64,000 nucleotides of DNA from Paenibacillus_AR mesotrionivorans. GTDB lineage: Bacteria > Bacillota > Bacilli > Paenibacillales > NBRC-103111. This document shows, piece by piece, positions 53,570 through 63,310 of this stretch. A program made the position numbers and the translations under genes. Each line of letters starts with the position of its first letter. Position 1 is the stretch's first letter. Below the pieces are notes generated by a model. The model saw only the letters and a list, made by a program, of their open reading frames with translations. It was not told where the DNA came from and did not search any database. The DNA is taken from positions 78,585 through 142,584 of the forward strand of contig NZ_JBJURJ010000019.1 of NCBI RefSeq assembly GCF_046098205.1, in the 5' to 3' direction.

Positions 53570-54559
53570 TTAGTAGAGTATATTAAAAAATTCCTCTAAC
53601 CTCCATAGGTCACCTTTCTCCGAGTATTTTTCTTCTTTCATAAAAAAATCTGTAAATCCTGGAGCATCACTTTCTTGAATGATTATATACTTAGCCGCAT
53701 TACTAGATATCATTCTAAATGCCGAATCTGACAACTTCTTAGTGACCACAACTATTGGTTTGTCCTTACGAATGGCACTTATGATATTAGTTTGTATCTG
53801 TTCATCGTTAAATCCGTAACCAATACACAAAAAACTTTGAGCCTTTGCGATGTAGTCATCTGCAATATGTATTATATCCCTAGAAGGAGGTTGGGCTATC
53901 GAACGATACTTTTCTGAACCTGGGGGAATAATCTTTGGATGCATTTGTTCTGGTATTTTTCGTTGCAAAGGTACTGAATATATATTTCCGTTATCATGTT
54001 CGAACCAATCTAAAGATCCATGTACTTTCAACAAATTAACATTACACTTACCCTTTGCTAATTGAATGTCAATTTTCCTAATATAACGTCCATCACAAAG
54101 AGTATTTACTGATATATTGAATTGATCACAAGAATATTCAATTACCCGATCATAATTTGTCGTAACTACATTCACTTGCTTAGGATGAGGTACACACATT
54201 GCATGAAGAAGCTTTCCTAAAGGCAATGTAAATTCATTCTTTAAGACTCTATAAAACAACTGTAAATCGTGTTCAGCAATTAATTCCCAGGTATTTCTTG
54301 TAATGTCCTGCATAATCTCTTCAAGCAAGTTTATACCTGTCAATGCACTCTCCAAGTCTTTTCCATCCATCAATCGTCCTTGGAATATACTCCAGGCTTC
54401 ATCGGATTCATACTTTGAACCAATTTGAGCAATTAAATGACTCGCTAATTGTGGCATTCCAGGAATTCCGTAAGGCATTGTACCGCCAGTACCAATTAAA
54501 ATCAATGGAACATCTTGGGTGTATTTTTGAACTAACCTAAACGTAGCCTCCCGATCCAT
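53570..54559 (-). CDS. SIR2-like NADase of SIR2-HerA defence system
   Basis: A 329-residue SIR2-family protein. The NAD-binding loop is LILIGTGGTMPYGIPGM (GTG at 23-25). The catalytic-type residues N135 (VVTTNYDRVIEY) and H180 (LLKVHGSLDWFEHD) are both present, so it should be active. SIQ-like and zinc-finger features of true deacetylases are absent, which favours an NADase. It is the first gene of a two-gene operon with HerA. The expected outcome is NAD depletion of infected cells (abortive infection). Confidence 0.9.
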   Translation of the reverse strand: MDREATFRLVQKYTQDVPLILIGTGGTMPYGIPGMPQLASHLIAQIGSKYESDEAWSIFQGRLMDGKDLESALTGINLLEEIMQDITRNTWELIAEHDLQLFYRVLKNEFTLPLGKLLHAMCVPHPKQVNVVTTNYDRVIEYSCDQFNISVNTLCDGRYIRKIDIQLAKGKCNVNLLKVHGSLDWFEHDNGNIYSVPLQRKIPEQMHPKIIPPGSEKYRSIAQPPSRDIIHIADDYIAKAQSFLCIGYGFNDEQIQTNIISAIRKDKPIVVVTKKLSDSAFRMISSNAAKYIIIQESDAPGFTDFFMKEEKYSEKGDLWRLEEFFNILY

Positions 54560-54924
54560 TTAAAATCATCCTTCGTGTCATTTTTCTTCTTATATTTACA
54601 TAATTCTCCACTCGGATTCAGATTCCTCCAGTACATATTTTTTTCTTAACGATTCCTAAAATCATGAAATAAGTTTCTTGCAATACATTGTGTTCTCCCT
54701 ATCAAATACGAAGGACAATGCCGCGGCGTTAGTTCAATGGCCTTGCTCGTATTTTTCTCCGTACAATAGACAAGGTCAATAACTGTCTGAAATTTTTAAT
54801 AATTATCTAAGACTTGTTAAGCAAAACTTTTCAGATCAACCTATAAACCTTCATAATACAATATCACAAAATAAAAACCCTTCCGAAGAAGAGTTTATTT
54901 TAAGATGTGGTGCTCCTGCTGGAT

Positions 54925-55345
54925 ACCATCGTCCGGCTCACTGAATTAAGTTGCCTGTTGATTTGCAACCCGGATTGGAGGGATGGTTCCATTCACATTA
55001 CCAGGGGAAAAAGTAACACGCTATGTTCCTCTTAACAACATCTGCCCAGCGCGACTGAGTTCTAAATGGAACTCGCGATAACTTGCTCGCAATGCCCTAT
55101 GGATTACTGAAAAAAGACCAACCCCTTCAACATGTTTCTCTCAAGCACATCAACATCAAACATTGCCACGGTGCAGTTCTTCGCGGTTCAGCTCATACTT
55201 TCCGCAAACGATAGCCAAATCGTTTCTGATGAACGATGGCAATGTCTACGCCCTGCAAGAGCTCTTGGGTCATACTCCTAGCCTGCTGATCTGCGTGACA
55301 GGCACGAAGCATGTAGCCTTGTCGAATCGCTCGTTGGTTTATGCC
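54925..55345 (+). pseudogene. Decayed tyrosine recombinase (fragment 1)
   Basis: Reading across three frames gives recombinase pieces in order: a segment ending DGSIHITRGKS, then YVPLNNICPA, then HTFRK..IAKSFLMNDGNVYALQELLGHT. The last is the conserved HxxR...LGHT region of phage integrases. Several frameshifts and stops separate the pieces, and the C-terminal tyrosine region is not recognisable. It is probably a remnant of the element's integration machinery. Confidence 0.65.
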
Positions 55346-55394
55346 CAGGAATGCAAAATGAAAGGAAGAAGATCTTTGAGTAATCCAGTCAAAT

Positions 55395-56002
55395 GCCGTA
55401 CCAATCAAGTATCCACATTCAGGATTCCCCCCAGTCCGTCAAATGAAGAATGGATCAACCACTTTCTTCGAGATTCCAAAGCGAAACCTCAGTGCCCGAT
55501 CCATTGAATATTACGACAGCACCTTGCACTACCTGCTGCAGGTGTTGGAAGAACAGAAGCACACAGTGGACATTCCCCAAATCACAGCCGATTTTTTAAG
55601 GCGTCACTTTCTCGGGTACATGATTTAAAAAAACTGGCGCCGAAAACGATCAATGGACGGTTAAGCAACTGCCTGATCTTTTTTCGCTTCCTTTGCCGAT
55701 CACGGCTTTGTTTGTATCAGTTGACAATCAACCGCTGCAAACTCGATCTCTACAAGACCGGATTCATGGTTACGGCCTGATGACGAAAATCACGGGAGTA
55801 CGGGTTTCACCGCATACCTTCCGACACACCATGGCCAAAATGTACATCCGCAATGGCGACATCCTTTTTCTTACAGCTCATTCTCGGCCATTCCACCTTG
55901 GATATGGTCAAGACATACCTCCGGCTTTTCAACAATGAAGTGAGGGAGCGGCACCGGAAGTATAGTCCTGTCGAACATACTCAGATTCGAAGAAAACGAT
56001 AA
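55395..56002 (+). pseudogene. Decayed tyrosine recombinase (fragment 2)
   Basis: A second recombinase in broken frames. A core-binding domain remnant (SIEYYDSTLHYLLQVLEEQKH, ITADFLRRHF, APKTINGRL) is followed, after a deletion of the first half of the catalytic domain, by VSPHTFRHTMAKMYIRNG, then LQLILGHSTLDMVKTYLRLF and NNEVRERHRKYSPVEH. The HxxR, LGHS and tyrosine (TYLRLF) boxes are recognisable, but in-frame stops and frameshifts make it inactive. It is not a duplicate of fragment 1; the sequences differ. Confidence 0.75.
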
Positions 56003-56056
56003 ACGCAGCGCTAAGTGGGTTTCGATCTGTTTGGTGCTTATTTTTATTAATATTCC

Positions 56057-59000
56057 TTATATACTGATCTTCTCCCTCTTTTTAATGCGGATTACTGCGC
56101 TTTGTGGTATTCTGGCATCATGATAGACGACAAAAGCTTCGTTGAAGTGCTGCACATAATCAGACTCATGGGATTTTGGCGACAGTATAATCATTTTCCG
56201 GGCCAGTTCCTTCTGATACAGTAGAAATACCTTGGATTTTCTTCCTTCATCCAGCGCACTGTCGAACTCATCCAGAACAATATAACCAGGATTCGCCTGT
56301 ATAGTCTTTAATAAAGCTAGGGCAAATAAAAGCGACCCCAAGGATTCTTCCCCTCCCGAAACGCCCTTGCCGACTCTGCCCCCTCTTCCCTTCATACTAA
56401 TTTCTTCAAGCGCTCCCCTGTGTCCTTGTTTGCGCGCTTTGATGTTGAGGAAATATTTGATGTTTCCTTGTTTAAGCTCCTGCATATCCCAGCTGACCTC
56501 TCCATCGAAGGAAAACAGATCCATATAGTGAACAAACATTTGATTGACCCGCTTTACTTCATAATGGATGGTATTGACCAGCTTTTCTTCCAACTCTTTC
56601 AAGCTATCCTCCAGCTGTTGAAGCAGAGAACGCGCCTCTTGCACCTCCTGTGCACCTCGTTCATACTCCTGCTTAACCTTCTCGTAGTTTTCCAGTGCGT
56701 TTTCATCCACCGTCTCACCACACGCATGCTGTAACTGAACCAATGATCTCTCCTTCTCATGACCAGCCTCAGATTCATTCCAATTTATTGCCGGAGGAAA
56801 ATCCGGATACTCGTCTACAATTGCAGCTAACACAGCGGGAAGGCGTTCCGTCCATTCCTGATAAAATTGCTGTTCTGCAGCATAGCTCTGCTCTACTACG
56901 CCGTAACGCTCGGATGCCTCCTTCTTATCACGTTTAAAATCATCCAGCGCCCGTTTGACATCTGCAATAAACTGAGCCTTCTCCCGCAGCCGCCTTCCCG
57001 TAGAATCAATGGATCGCTCCAATTGGTCACTAGCTGCCAGTTTATCCTCCAAGTCCCGCTCCAATTGTTTGAGCAAACCTTTCTGTATTTCCAATTCTTC
57101 ACCAAGTTGCCTGAGCCGTTCAAGCTCGGAGCTTTGTCCCCGGGCCTCATCATAAATGCACATGTAATTGGCCATTGCTTGGATACTCACCTTACGTTCA
57201 ACCAACGGTTCATTCAAGTTTTGGCTTTCATAATAAAGCCTGTCGCGTTTTTGCATCCACCCTGCTTGTTCGGCAAGCGTACGTTCCCATTCTTTTTTTG
57301 TCCAGTCCCGCCGGGCAATATCCTGAACGACTCCTTCTGCAGTTCTAATTTGATGGAGAATGGAGCGAATCAGCCTAAGCCGGGTTTCACAATCCGTACA
57401 TTCAGTGCGCGATGCTTGCTGCTGCTGTTCCAGCTTGCTTATTTCTTCATGGATTTGTTTGATTCGCAAAGCAATTCCCTTGGGATTCAGCAACCACTGC
57501 AGGTTCTCCTGTGCTCCCCGACGCCCCCACGAATCCAATAGGAGTCCATTCCTTAATGCTATTTTCCTATCCCCGGCTTCTGCAACAAGTTTATGGATCC
57601 ACCAAAGAGCTTTTTGCGCTGCTGCATAGCTTTTATCATTCAATTCTTTTTTCACCCGAAGCCCAAGCTCGCTTAGCTCGTCCAGTGTCCGTTCGGGAAT
57701 AATAAGCGGCAACTCCACATGATACAAATCTGTAGGAGCCGAAAATCCTTTTCCATCGACAAACAATGTGTATTTGACCGGTTCCAGCTTCTTTTCCTGC
57801 TCCAACGGAGAGTTGTCATCCATTTCAAGCAAATCACGCATCGTATAGACGGTCAGACCTTTGCGCTCCAAATAGCGGATAGATGTATCCTGTCTCAGAC
57901 TTCTTATTTCATTATGTGTTAGTGCACGCAGTTCCTCATGTAAGGAATGGAGAGTTTCGTCCAGCTTTCGGTCATGATCCTGCAGAACAATACGTCTATT
58001 TTCAAGCTGCTCCGCTTCCTTCTCCAGCCCGGCGCTTCCTCCATATTTGCCTACCATAGCTTCCGCCTCATCAAGCTTGCGTTGATCTTCTCCCATCTCA
58101 TATTTGAATCTTGCAGCATCTTGCGCCAGCCGGTCCAATTGCTCTTGAGCTTGACGATAAGCCTCTTGTGTTTCTTCCAGCTTCTGCTGCATCTCTGCCA
58201 GTTGTTCTTGACTGACGGCCAGGCGTTCCCTTACTTCCGCTTCCGAATAAGGTACGGCTTTAATCTTTTCTGCCAACTCTTGCAACAGGTCGGCCAACTG
58301 CCGATGTTCCTGGGTCATGCTGCTGTGTTGCTCCTGAAGTTCAGCCATCTGCCCTTCCAGATCTTGAAGAAGCCGGTCTGACTCCTCCTTCTGCATCGTT
58401 TTCCGGTTCATTTCCTCCTGATAATGCTTATATTCATCTTCCAGCCTCATCCACTTGTCGATTTCTTCCCCCTGAAGCTCATCAAGTGCTTCCATCCTCT
58501 CCTGAAGCACCCGAATCTCCTGATGTTGCTTTTCGCAAAGCACGGCAGATGCGATCAAAGCATGCTGCAAGCCCATCTTGCGACGCTCGTTACGACTGAG
58601 CAAGCGATCTCGTTCCTGTTGCCAATTACCCAGATTCAGCTTATGCTGGTGCTGGTTGTTCTCTGCTGTTTGAAGCGCCAAGAACGCGTCCTTTCGCTCT
58701 TCCTTCACCATCTCCCAGTTATGCTGCATCCGTTCTATTCCCGTCATCTCGCTAAAAATGCGAAAGCGTTCCTCAGGCCGCATAACAGCAAACTGGTTCA
58801 CGTCCTGTTGATACCAGATCAGATAAAAGGCATCTGGATCCACCTTGAATTTATGCTGCAACTGGTGCCGGTATTCATGAAGATGATTGGTTCCATCCCC
58901 GGGTGTATACCGAGTTTCCTTTTGCCATTGCCATGGCTCCTCTCCTTCATAAATCCAGTATTCCTTACGCAGAGGATCGCCCGGCTTTTGCTCCAAATTG

Positions 59001-59287
59001 AGCCGGAAACCGATGCATGCAGCTGCATCTACAGGGTAATCTCCACTGTTGTCAAATACAAGCTCGATCGTGGCCCTCCATACCCGATCAGCAGGTAAAT
59101 TACGTGAACGCAGTCCCTCCAGATCAACCTTGGGAGAAGCAAGTACGGCTCCCAGGCAGAAGGTAACCGTTGATTTGCCCGATCCGTTGGGTCCCCCTAT
59201 TAATACATGATCCTTATGCCCTCCCAGTTCCAGACGAGTGTCGGTAAAGTCGCGAATTCCGCTAAAGCAAATTCCCCAGGGGATCAA
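56057..59287 (-). CDS. jetC: Wadjet SMC-like ATPase JetC
   Basis: A 1076-residue MukB/MksB-like SMC ATPase of the Wadjet anti-plasmid system. Walker A is GGPNGSGKST (31-40). Two long coiled-coil arms flank a central hinge at roughly 480-600. The ABC signature lies in GKGVSGGEES and Walker B in YIVLDEFDSALD. By family knowledge it extrudes DNA loops with JetA and JetB and presents small circular DNA to the JetD nuclease. The start is TTG overlapping the jetB stop (TTGA). It is the last gene of the D-A-B-C operon. Confidence 0.9.
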   Translation of the reverse strand: MIPWGICFSGIRDFTDTRLELGGHKDHVLIGGPNGSGKSTVTFCLGAVLASPKVDLEGLRSRNLPADRVWRATIELVFDNSGDYPVDAAACIGFRLNLEQKPGDPLRKEYWIYEGEEPWQWQKETRYTPGDGTNHLHEYRHQLQHKFKVDPDAFYLIWYQQDVNQFAVMRPEERFRIFSEMTGIERMQHNWEMVKEERKDAFLALQTAENNQHQHKLNLGNWQQERDRLLSRNERRKMGLQHALIASAVLCEKQHQEIRVLQERMEALDELQGEEIDKWMRLEDEYKHYQEEMNRKTMQKEESDRLLQDLEGQMAELQEQHSSMTQEHRQLADLLQELAEKIKAVPYSEAEVRERLAVSQEQLAEMQQKLEETQEAYRQAQEQLDRLAQDAARFKYEMGEDQRKLDEAEAMVGKYGGSAGLEKEAEQLENRRIVLQDHDRKLDETLHSLHEELRALTHNEIRSLRQDTSIRYLERKGLTVYTMRDLLEMDDNSPLEQEKKLEPVKYTLFVDGKGFSAPTDLYHVELPLIIPERTLDELSELGLRVKKELNDKSYAAAQKALWWIHKLVAEAGDRKIALRNGLLLDSWGRRGAQENLQWLLNPKGIALRIKQIHEEISKLEQQQQASRTECTDCETRLRLIRSILHQIRTAEGVVQDIARRDWTKKEWERTLAEQAGWMQKRDRLYYESQNLNEPLVERKVSIQAMANYMCIYDEARGQSSELERLRQLGEELEIQKGLLKQLERDLEDKLAASDQLERSIDSTGRRLREKAQFIADVKRALDDFKRDKKEASERYGVVEQSYAAEQQFYQEWTERLPAVLAAIVDEYPDFPPAINWNESEAGHEKERSLVQLQHACGETVDENALENYEKVKQEYERGAQEVQEARSLLQQLEDSLKELEEKLVNTIHYEVKRVNQMFVHYMDLFSFDGEVSWDMQELKQGNIKYFLNIKARKQGHRGALEEISMKGRGGRVGKGVSGGEESLGSLLFALALLKTIQANPGYIVLDEFDSALDEGRKSKVFLLYQKELARKMIILSPKSHESDYVQHFNEAFVVYHDARIPQSAVIRIKKREKISI

Positions 59288-59964
59288 TAGTCCGCACCTG
59301 CCTCCAGATTGTAGCGTTTAAAGAACTTTAAAACATCTTCCATGTTAAGCTGCTGGGAATGGCTGAATTCAGCGAATCGTTTGAGGTAAGAATTGGAAAA
59401 AAGACGGCTACCGATCGCTGTAAGTGCAAATGCCTCTTCATTGGAAGGATTCTCATATTTGACAACCGCTCCAAGCTTCATCAGCGCATCGAGATTCATC
59501 AATATTTTGCGTCTGACATCTAGAGATTCATGGCCGAAAGTCTCAAGTAATTGTGCAAAGAGAGTGAAATCGTTCTGCAGGACTTCCTGATGATAGAAAA
59601 TAAACATCAGCAGGGCAAGGCTCTCGGAGGAGAGCAGTTCTCTGGCCTGCCTGGCCGGAACATGAATCAGAACAATAACACGGTCCCGGCGCTCGTCATA
59701 GACAATCCTGAAATAACGGCTGACCGCTTGATTGACTCTTTTCAGAAAAGAAATCAGCCCCTGCTCGTCTTCCTGTTTTAATTTCAAAATCTTCATCACC
59801 TCGCGGCGGGACAAGCCAAAGCTGTCGCTGCGGACGGCAGCGGAGGAAGAAAACATAATTTGCACAAAGGCATATTCTTCATCTGGACTCAGAACCGCCG
59901 TCAACCGTTCCATCGCTCCCAAGGGCAACTGGCTGAATGAGTTCTCCAGTTCTTCGAACGACAT
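59284..59964 (-). CDS. jetB: Wadjet KITE/MukE-like subunit JetB
   Basis: A 226-residue winged-helix protein matching the MukE/MksE-like subunit of Wadjet. Position and size fit the family. Visible features include a helix-rich N-terminus (SFEELENSFSQLPLGAMERLTAVL), RREVMKILKLKQEDEQGLISFLKR, and a C-terminal wHTH-like segment (LDALMKLGAVVKYENPSNEEAFALT). It starts at 59964 after GGAGAGGGG, inside the 3' end of jetA (86-base overlap), and ends overlapping jetC. It should dimerise and bind the JetA kleisin. Confidence 0.85.
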   Translation of the reverse strand: MSFEELENSFSQLPLGAMERLTAVLSPDEEYAFVQIMFSSSAAVRSDSFGLSRREVMKILKLKQEDEQGLISFLKRVNQAVSRYFRIVYDERRDRVIVLIHVPARQARELLSSESLALLMFIFYHQEVLQNDFTLFAQLLETFGHESLDVRRKILMNLDALMKLGAVVKYENPSNEEAFALTAIGSRLFSNSYLKRFAEFSHSQQLNMEDVLKFFKRYNLEAGADY

Positions 59965-61327
59965 ACTTCCCCTCTCCTTCCTCTACAATCTGCCACTCTT
60001 CTTCCCGTTGATCTGCCTTTGTAAGATCTTCTGTTTCCACTTCCACGTTTCGCTCAATGGCAGCCCTTTGGCCGCCCGTAAGTGCAGATACGGCCAGCAA
60101 TGCATTAACGGCATCCGCCCAATGGAGAGAACCTGCCTCCAGCACAAGCTCCTGCAGTTCCAACTGTGCTTTATTTTCCAAGACCCGTTCCACTTCATCC
60201 GTACGGATTTGTGCCTTCGTCATATGCCATTGGAGTTCTTCCAAATGAGCTTCCAGCTCATCTTCTGTCCACTCCACCGCTTCCCGATAATCCGGCTCCG
60301 TACGTTCTTGAATCGGTTCTGTGGAAGGTACATAATGCTCCAGGTAGCTTACTGTATCAGCCAACTGACGATTAGAGACGGGAGAGGCAAACTGAATGGG
60401 AACCCACATCCCGTCCAGACGCTCACCAGGCTGGCGATCCTGCTCCAAAAAGCTTAAGATTTCATGTCCACTGGGCAATTCCGAATCAGACCGCTTCAGG
60501 AAGGATTGAATAATGAATTGACGAATCGCTTGTGGAGAAATTTCCTGCCCTACTTCCGTTTGCTGCAAATGAGCAAATTTTAGAAATTTGTTCAATGTCC
60601 CCAGCGACACCTGAGTCCCTTCAAACATGACCTCTGTCCCGCGCTTTAATAAAGGAGCAAATGACATTCCTTCTTCAAAGGTAACATATTTAGCAAGCCG
60701 ATCATTCATACGGGCATTCAATTCCTGCATAAGCTCTACGATAATCTGAATCTGCGGCAATGCATGCCGGTCTGCCAGAAATTCCAGTTGCCGCTCCTTC
60801 AGCTTATCTACGGCATCCTCCACATTGCGGATCATGCTTGCCAGACGGTTGCCTCCCGATATCCCCTTATCATCATAAGCCTCGCTCAGATCAGCATCTC
60901 TTCTAGCCTGAAACAAAGAACGGGCCACTTCATCCTGCATATAATAGGCAAGCGAATCATTGCCCAAACGAATCAGCATATCCATCATTCGCTTACCTAC
61001 ATCCATCATCGTCAAGCGCCTTTTGCCGCGGATAAACTTTTGAAGCACATTCAACAAGCGTTCCATCGGAATATTCGGTTCATATCCGAAGCGGTTGCGG
61101 AAGCGATAAAAAAGGACATCCTCGTCCTCCAGCGGATCATCCAGTCCGAGAGCCTCCTGCTGAATCAAATTCAGCATTTTCAAAATCTCCAGCACCTTCA
61201 GCGGTTCCTCGAAATATTCGCGTAATTCTGTCAGAACCCCAGCCAGCTTCACCACATCCCGCAACGCCTCCTTGCGGAGGTGATCCGGTGTATCCTGAGA
61301 AAGGATGGAAATCAAACCTCCAGCCAT
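59879..61327 (-). CDS. jetA: Wadjet kleisin-like subunit JetA
   Basis: A 482-residue MukF/MksF-like kleisin. N-terminal helices (LRDVVKLAGVLTELREYFEEPLKVLEIL), a wHTH-like FYRFRNRFGYEPNIPMERLL, a central helical domain, and an acidic C-terminal tail are consistent with Wadjet JetA. ATG 61327 is annotated; TTG at 61336 with GGGAGGGG seven bases upstream is an equally plausible start that adds three residues. Its 5' end overlaps jetD and its 3' end overlaps jetB by 86 bases. It would bridge JetC heads and JetB. Confidence 0.85.
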   Translation of the reverse strand: MAGGLISILSQDTPDHLRKEALRDVVKLAGVLTELREYFEEPLKVLEILKMLNLIQQEALGLDDPLEDEDVLFYRFRNRFGYEPNIPMERLLNVLQKFIRGKRRLTMMDVGKRMMDMLIRLGNDSLAYYMQDEVARSLFQARRDADLSEAYDDKGISGGNRLASMIRNVEDAVDKLKERQLEFLADRHALPQIQIIVELMQELNARMNDRLAKYVTFEEGMSFAPLLKRGTEVMFEGTQVSLGTLNKFLKFAHLQQTEVGQEISPQAIRQFIIQSFLKRSDSELPSGHEILSFLEQDRQPGERLDGMWVPIQFASPVSNRQLADTVSYLEHYVPSTEPIQERTEPDYREAVEWTEDELEAHLEELQWHMTKAQIRTDEVERVLENKAQLELQELVLEAGSLHWADAVNALLAVSALTGGQRAAIERNVEVETEDLTKADQREEEWQIVEEGEGKYVVRRTGELIQPVALGSDGTVDGGSESR

Positions 61328-62754
61328 TGCATCCAACGCTCCGCCCCTCCCATCTCAGCCTCTTGCTCACCTGTCTCTTCCGCACTAAGCCTGTTCATCA
61401 TGGCAGCCTCGTAGACTTGCCAAGTATAAATGTCGTTTTTGGAAGGAGTATCATGGATTTTCCCACGATCCGAAAGAATCCACTTTACTTTTATTTGGGG
61501 GGCTGAATGCAGCAACGCTTGAACATGTCTTGCTATAATCAGTCCGGCATGATCCGTATCGCACCAAACCAGAACCTGACTCAGTTGCTTCGAATGCACC
61601 AGCACATCGGCGATCATCTTGCGGTGCCCAGCCCTGATCTGCCCATCCAACCCGATAACCAAGCTGTCCGAATCTTTCAGAAAGTTTGCTTCTGCCACCA
61701 TCCGCGTAAGCACCGCCCTGTTTTCCACCAGCCATAACGTCTGGCACGCAGTGGCAAAATGGGTCTGAAAGACCGTCAAATCCGTTGTGGCATGCAAAAA
61801 TCCTTGCGGATACCGGAATCCCCCTGCTCCATTCAGTTCCCCAGCAAAGTAAATCGGCGTGATCACGCCCTGACTGGAGAGGCCAACCAGATGCAAGGGA
61901 AACCCGAATCCCTCTTCCAAAGTTTCTAGGAAGGACGCCTTGTAAGCATCAAAACGCTTTGATCCGCCAATTTCTCGGTAGTAGCGGGCTCCAATCTCCT
62001 TCCAGTCAAACTGATCTCGAATCACCGTTATTTCAGCAAGAGCCACGATGAAATCCGCATAGAGCAAGATCTTTTTCTCTGGCCAAGATTGACCTCCGCA
62101 TCGGGTCGCTTCGGCAATGTCTTTTAGGCTTGAATTTTCTTTCATTTTTGTAAAAATATCTTTAATGAACGACCAAAAGGACTGCCGATAATTCTGAAAG
62201 TTGGCTGACTCAACACCTGGGCAACCACCTGCAGTTCGGTCAAATTGCAGGTTTAAAGAGTCGAGAACAACCTGCAGTTTCCTGTTCCATTTGCTTGCGC
62301 GAGCTTCAAGCCTTTCTTCATTTTGCATTTTTTGCTGTTCCAGAATCAAATAAAGCTCATATCCCATCACATATTCAGAGCGCCGTTCTGTTCTGCCATC
62401 CGGCTCATAAATGATTTTGCGCAGCACCCAGCCTTGGCTGATCCACTCCTGCAAAACCGCCTCATTGCCCGCTTGCCGCACTACCTCGTGGGCCGTTTTC
62501 TTAACATGGGGACTATAAAATAATTTCATTACTTGCCCCCATAAGCCAGATACATCATTTTCCACCAACAGGTCCCTATCCACCTGATTTAATCCACCTG
62601 TAATTCGACCGACTCGCCTCCGGCTTCTAGGTGATACTTGATAGATTTCAACCTCATAGCCATTCGTGGATTCTCTTAACGAATCCAATTCAAGCTCCCA
62701 ACCCTTTTTCAAATAATTCGTATGGATAAAATCAATGATCTCCTGTTTGAGCAA
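61312..62754 (-). CDS. jetD: Wadjet Toprim nuclease JetD
   Basis: A 480-residue protein with the DUF3322-like N-terminal and DUF2220 (Toprim) C-terminal arrangement of JetD. The Toprim glutamate is in LWLVENRAVL and the DxD in LVWCDTDHAGLIIARH, so the metal-binding site is intact. By family knowledge JetD cuts circular DNA that the JetABC motor has fully extruded, restricting plasmids. The first codon is TTG at 62754 with only a weak GAGGATGAG upstream. It is the first gene of the operon and overlaps jetA, giving order D-A-B-C. Confidence 0.9.
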   Translation of the reverse strand: MLKQEIIDFIHTNYLKKGWELELDSLRESTNGYEVEIYQVSPRSRRRVGRITGGLNQVDRDLLVENDVSGLWGQVMKLFYSPHVKKTAHEVVRQAGNEAVLQEWISQGWVLRKIIYEPDGRTERRSEYVMGYELYLILEQQKMQNEERLEARASKWNRKLQVVLDSLNLQFDRTAGGCPGVESANFQNYRQSFWSFIKDIFTKMKENSSLKDIAEATRCGGQSWPEKKILLYADFIVALAEITVIRDQFDWKEIGARYYREIGGSKRFDAYKASFLETLEEGFGFPLHLVGLSSQGVITPIYFAGELNGAGGFRYPQGFLHATTDLTVFQTHFATACQTLWLVENRAVLTRMVAEANFLKDSDSLVIGLDGQIRAGHRKMIADVLVHSKQLSQVLVWCDTDHAGLIIARHVQALLHSAPQIKVKWILSDRGKIHDTPSKNDIYTWQVYEAAMMNRLSAEETGEQEAEMGGAERWMQWLEV

Positions 62755-62854
62755 AATATCTCATCCTCATATCAGAATAATTCAATAACATAAATATACC
62801 ATTCACCTTTGTTATAGCAAACAAAAGCCCACTCAATGGTGGGCAGAAATAAGC

Positions 62855-63061
62855 CTATTTAATTCCAAGTGCCTTGATACCTATCACTCGAATGATCTCT
62901 TCCATTCTGTTGTGAATATAGTATACTTTATATCCCATCACTACGATACGCCGTGTATTAGCCCATGAACCCCTGTCATATTCACGATAACCTCCTGTGG
63001 AGCCATTACAGAAAGACGATCGTGTATCGTTCCAAAAAGCTATAGCTGAAACTCTTCTGTT
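62855..63061 (-). pseudogene. C-terminal gene fragment without a start
   Basis: An open stretch of 68 codons ends in a TAG at 62855, preceded by a stop, with no ATG near its beginning. The translation (AFWNDTRSSFCNGSTGGYRE, GSWANTRRIVVMGYKVYYIH) looks protein-like but I do not recognise it. It is probably the tail of a gene lost when the right island border was rearranged. Confidence 0.25.
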
Positions 63062-63236
63062 TCATGTCTAGCATTATAACAGATGTTTCATTCGAAATCC
63101 TTCACTATTCCGGTGTCTTGCTCCTCAAATTGATTAATTTCCATTATATTGTTTCTTTCATTGGTCCCACTATTATCCATTTTCATTATTCGAACACTAC
63201 AACCATACCATGTAAAACGCAAAAATAAAAAACCCT

Positions 63237-63280
63237 CCGGCTCCTGAAGCCAGCGTGTCTGCCAATTCCGCCATGACCGC
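63237..63280 (-). pseudogene. 5' half of a tRNA-Leu(CAG), truncated
   Basis: On the minus strand, GCGGTCATGGCGGAATTGG and the following D-arm and anticodon-arm closely match the intact tRNA-Leu at 63547. The loop reads TTCAGGA (anticodon CAG). After the anticodon stem the sequence switches to AGGGTTTTTTATTTT, which is the 3' half of a terminator. The variable arm, T arm and 3' acceptor strand are missing, so it cannot function as a tRNA. Confidence 0.65.
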
Positions 63281-63310
63281 ATATAAATTTATGACTTGCT
63301 CTCATTCCTC

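Noticed and set aside
59732..60457. A 241-codon plus-strand frame
   Set aside because: It is antisense to jetA and jetB, which are supported by operon overlap and family features; no start signal.
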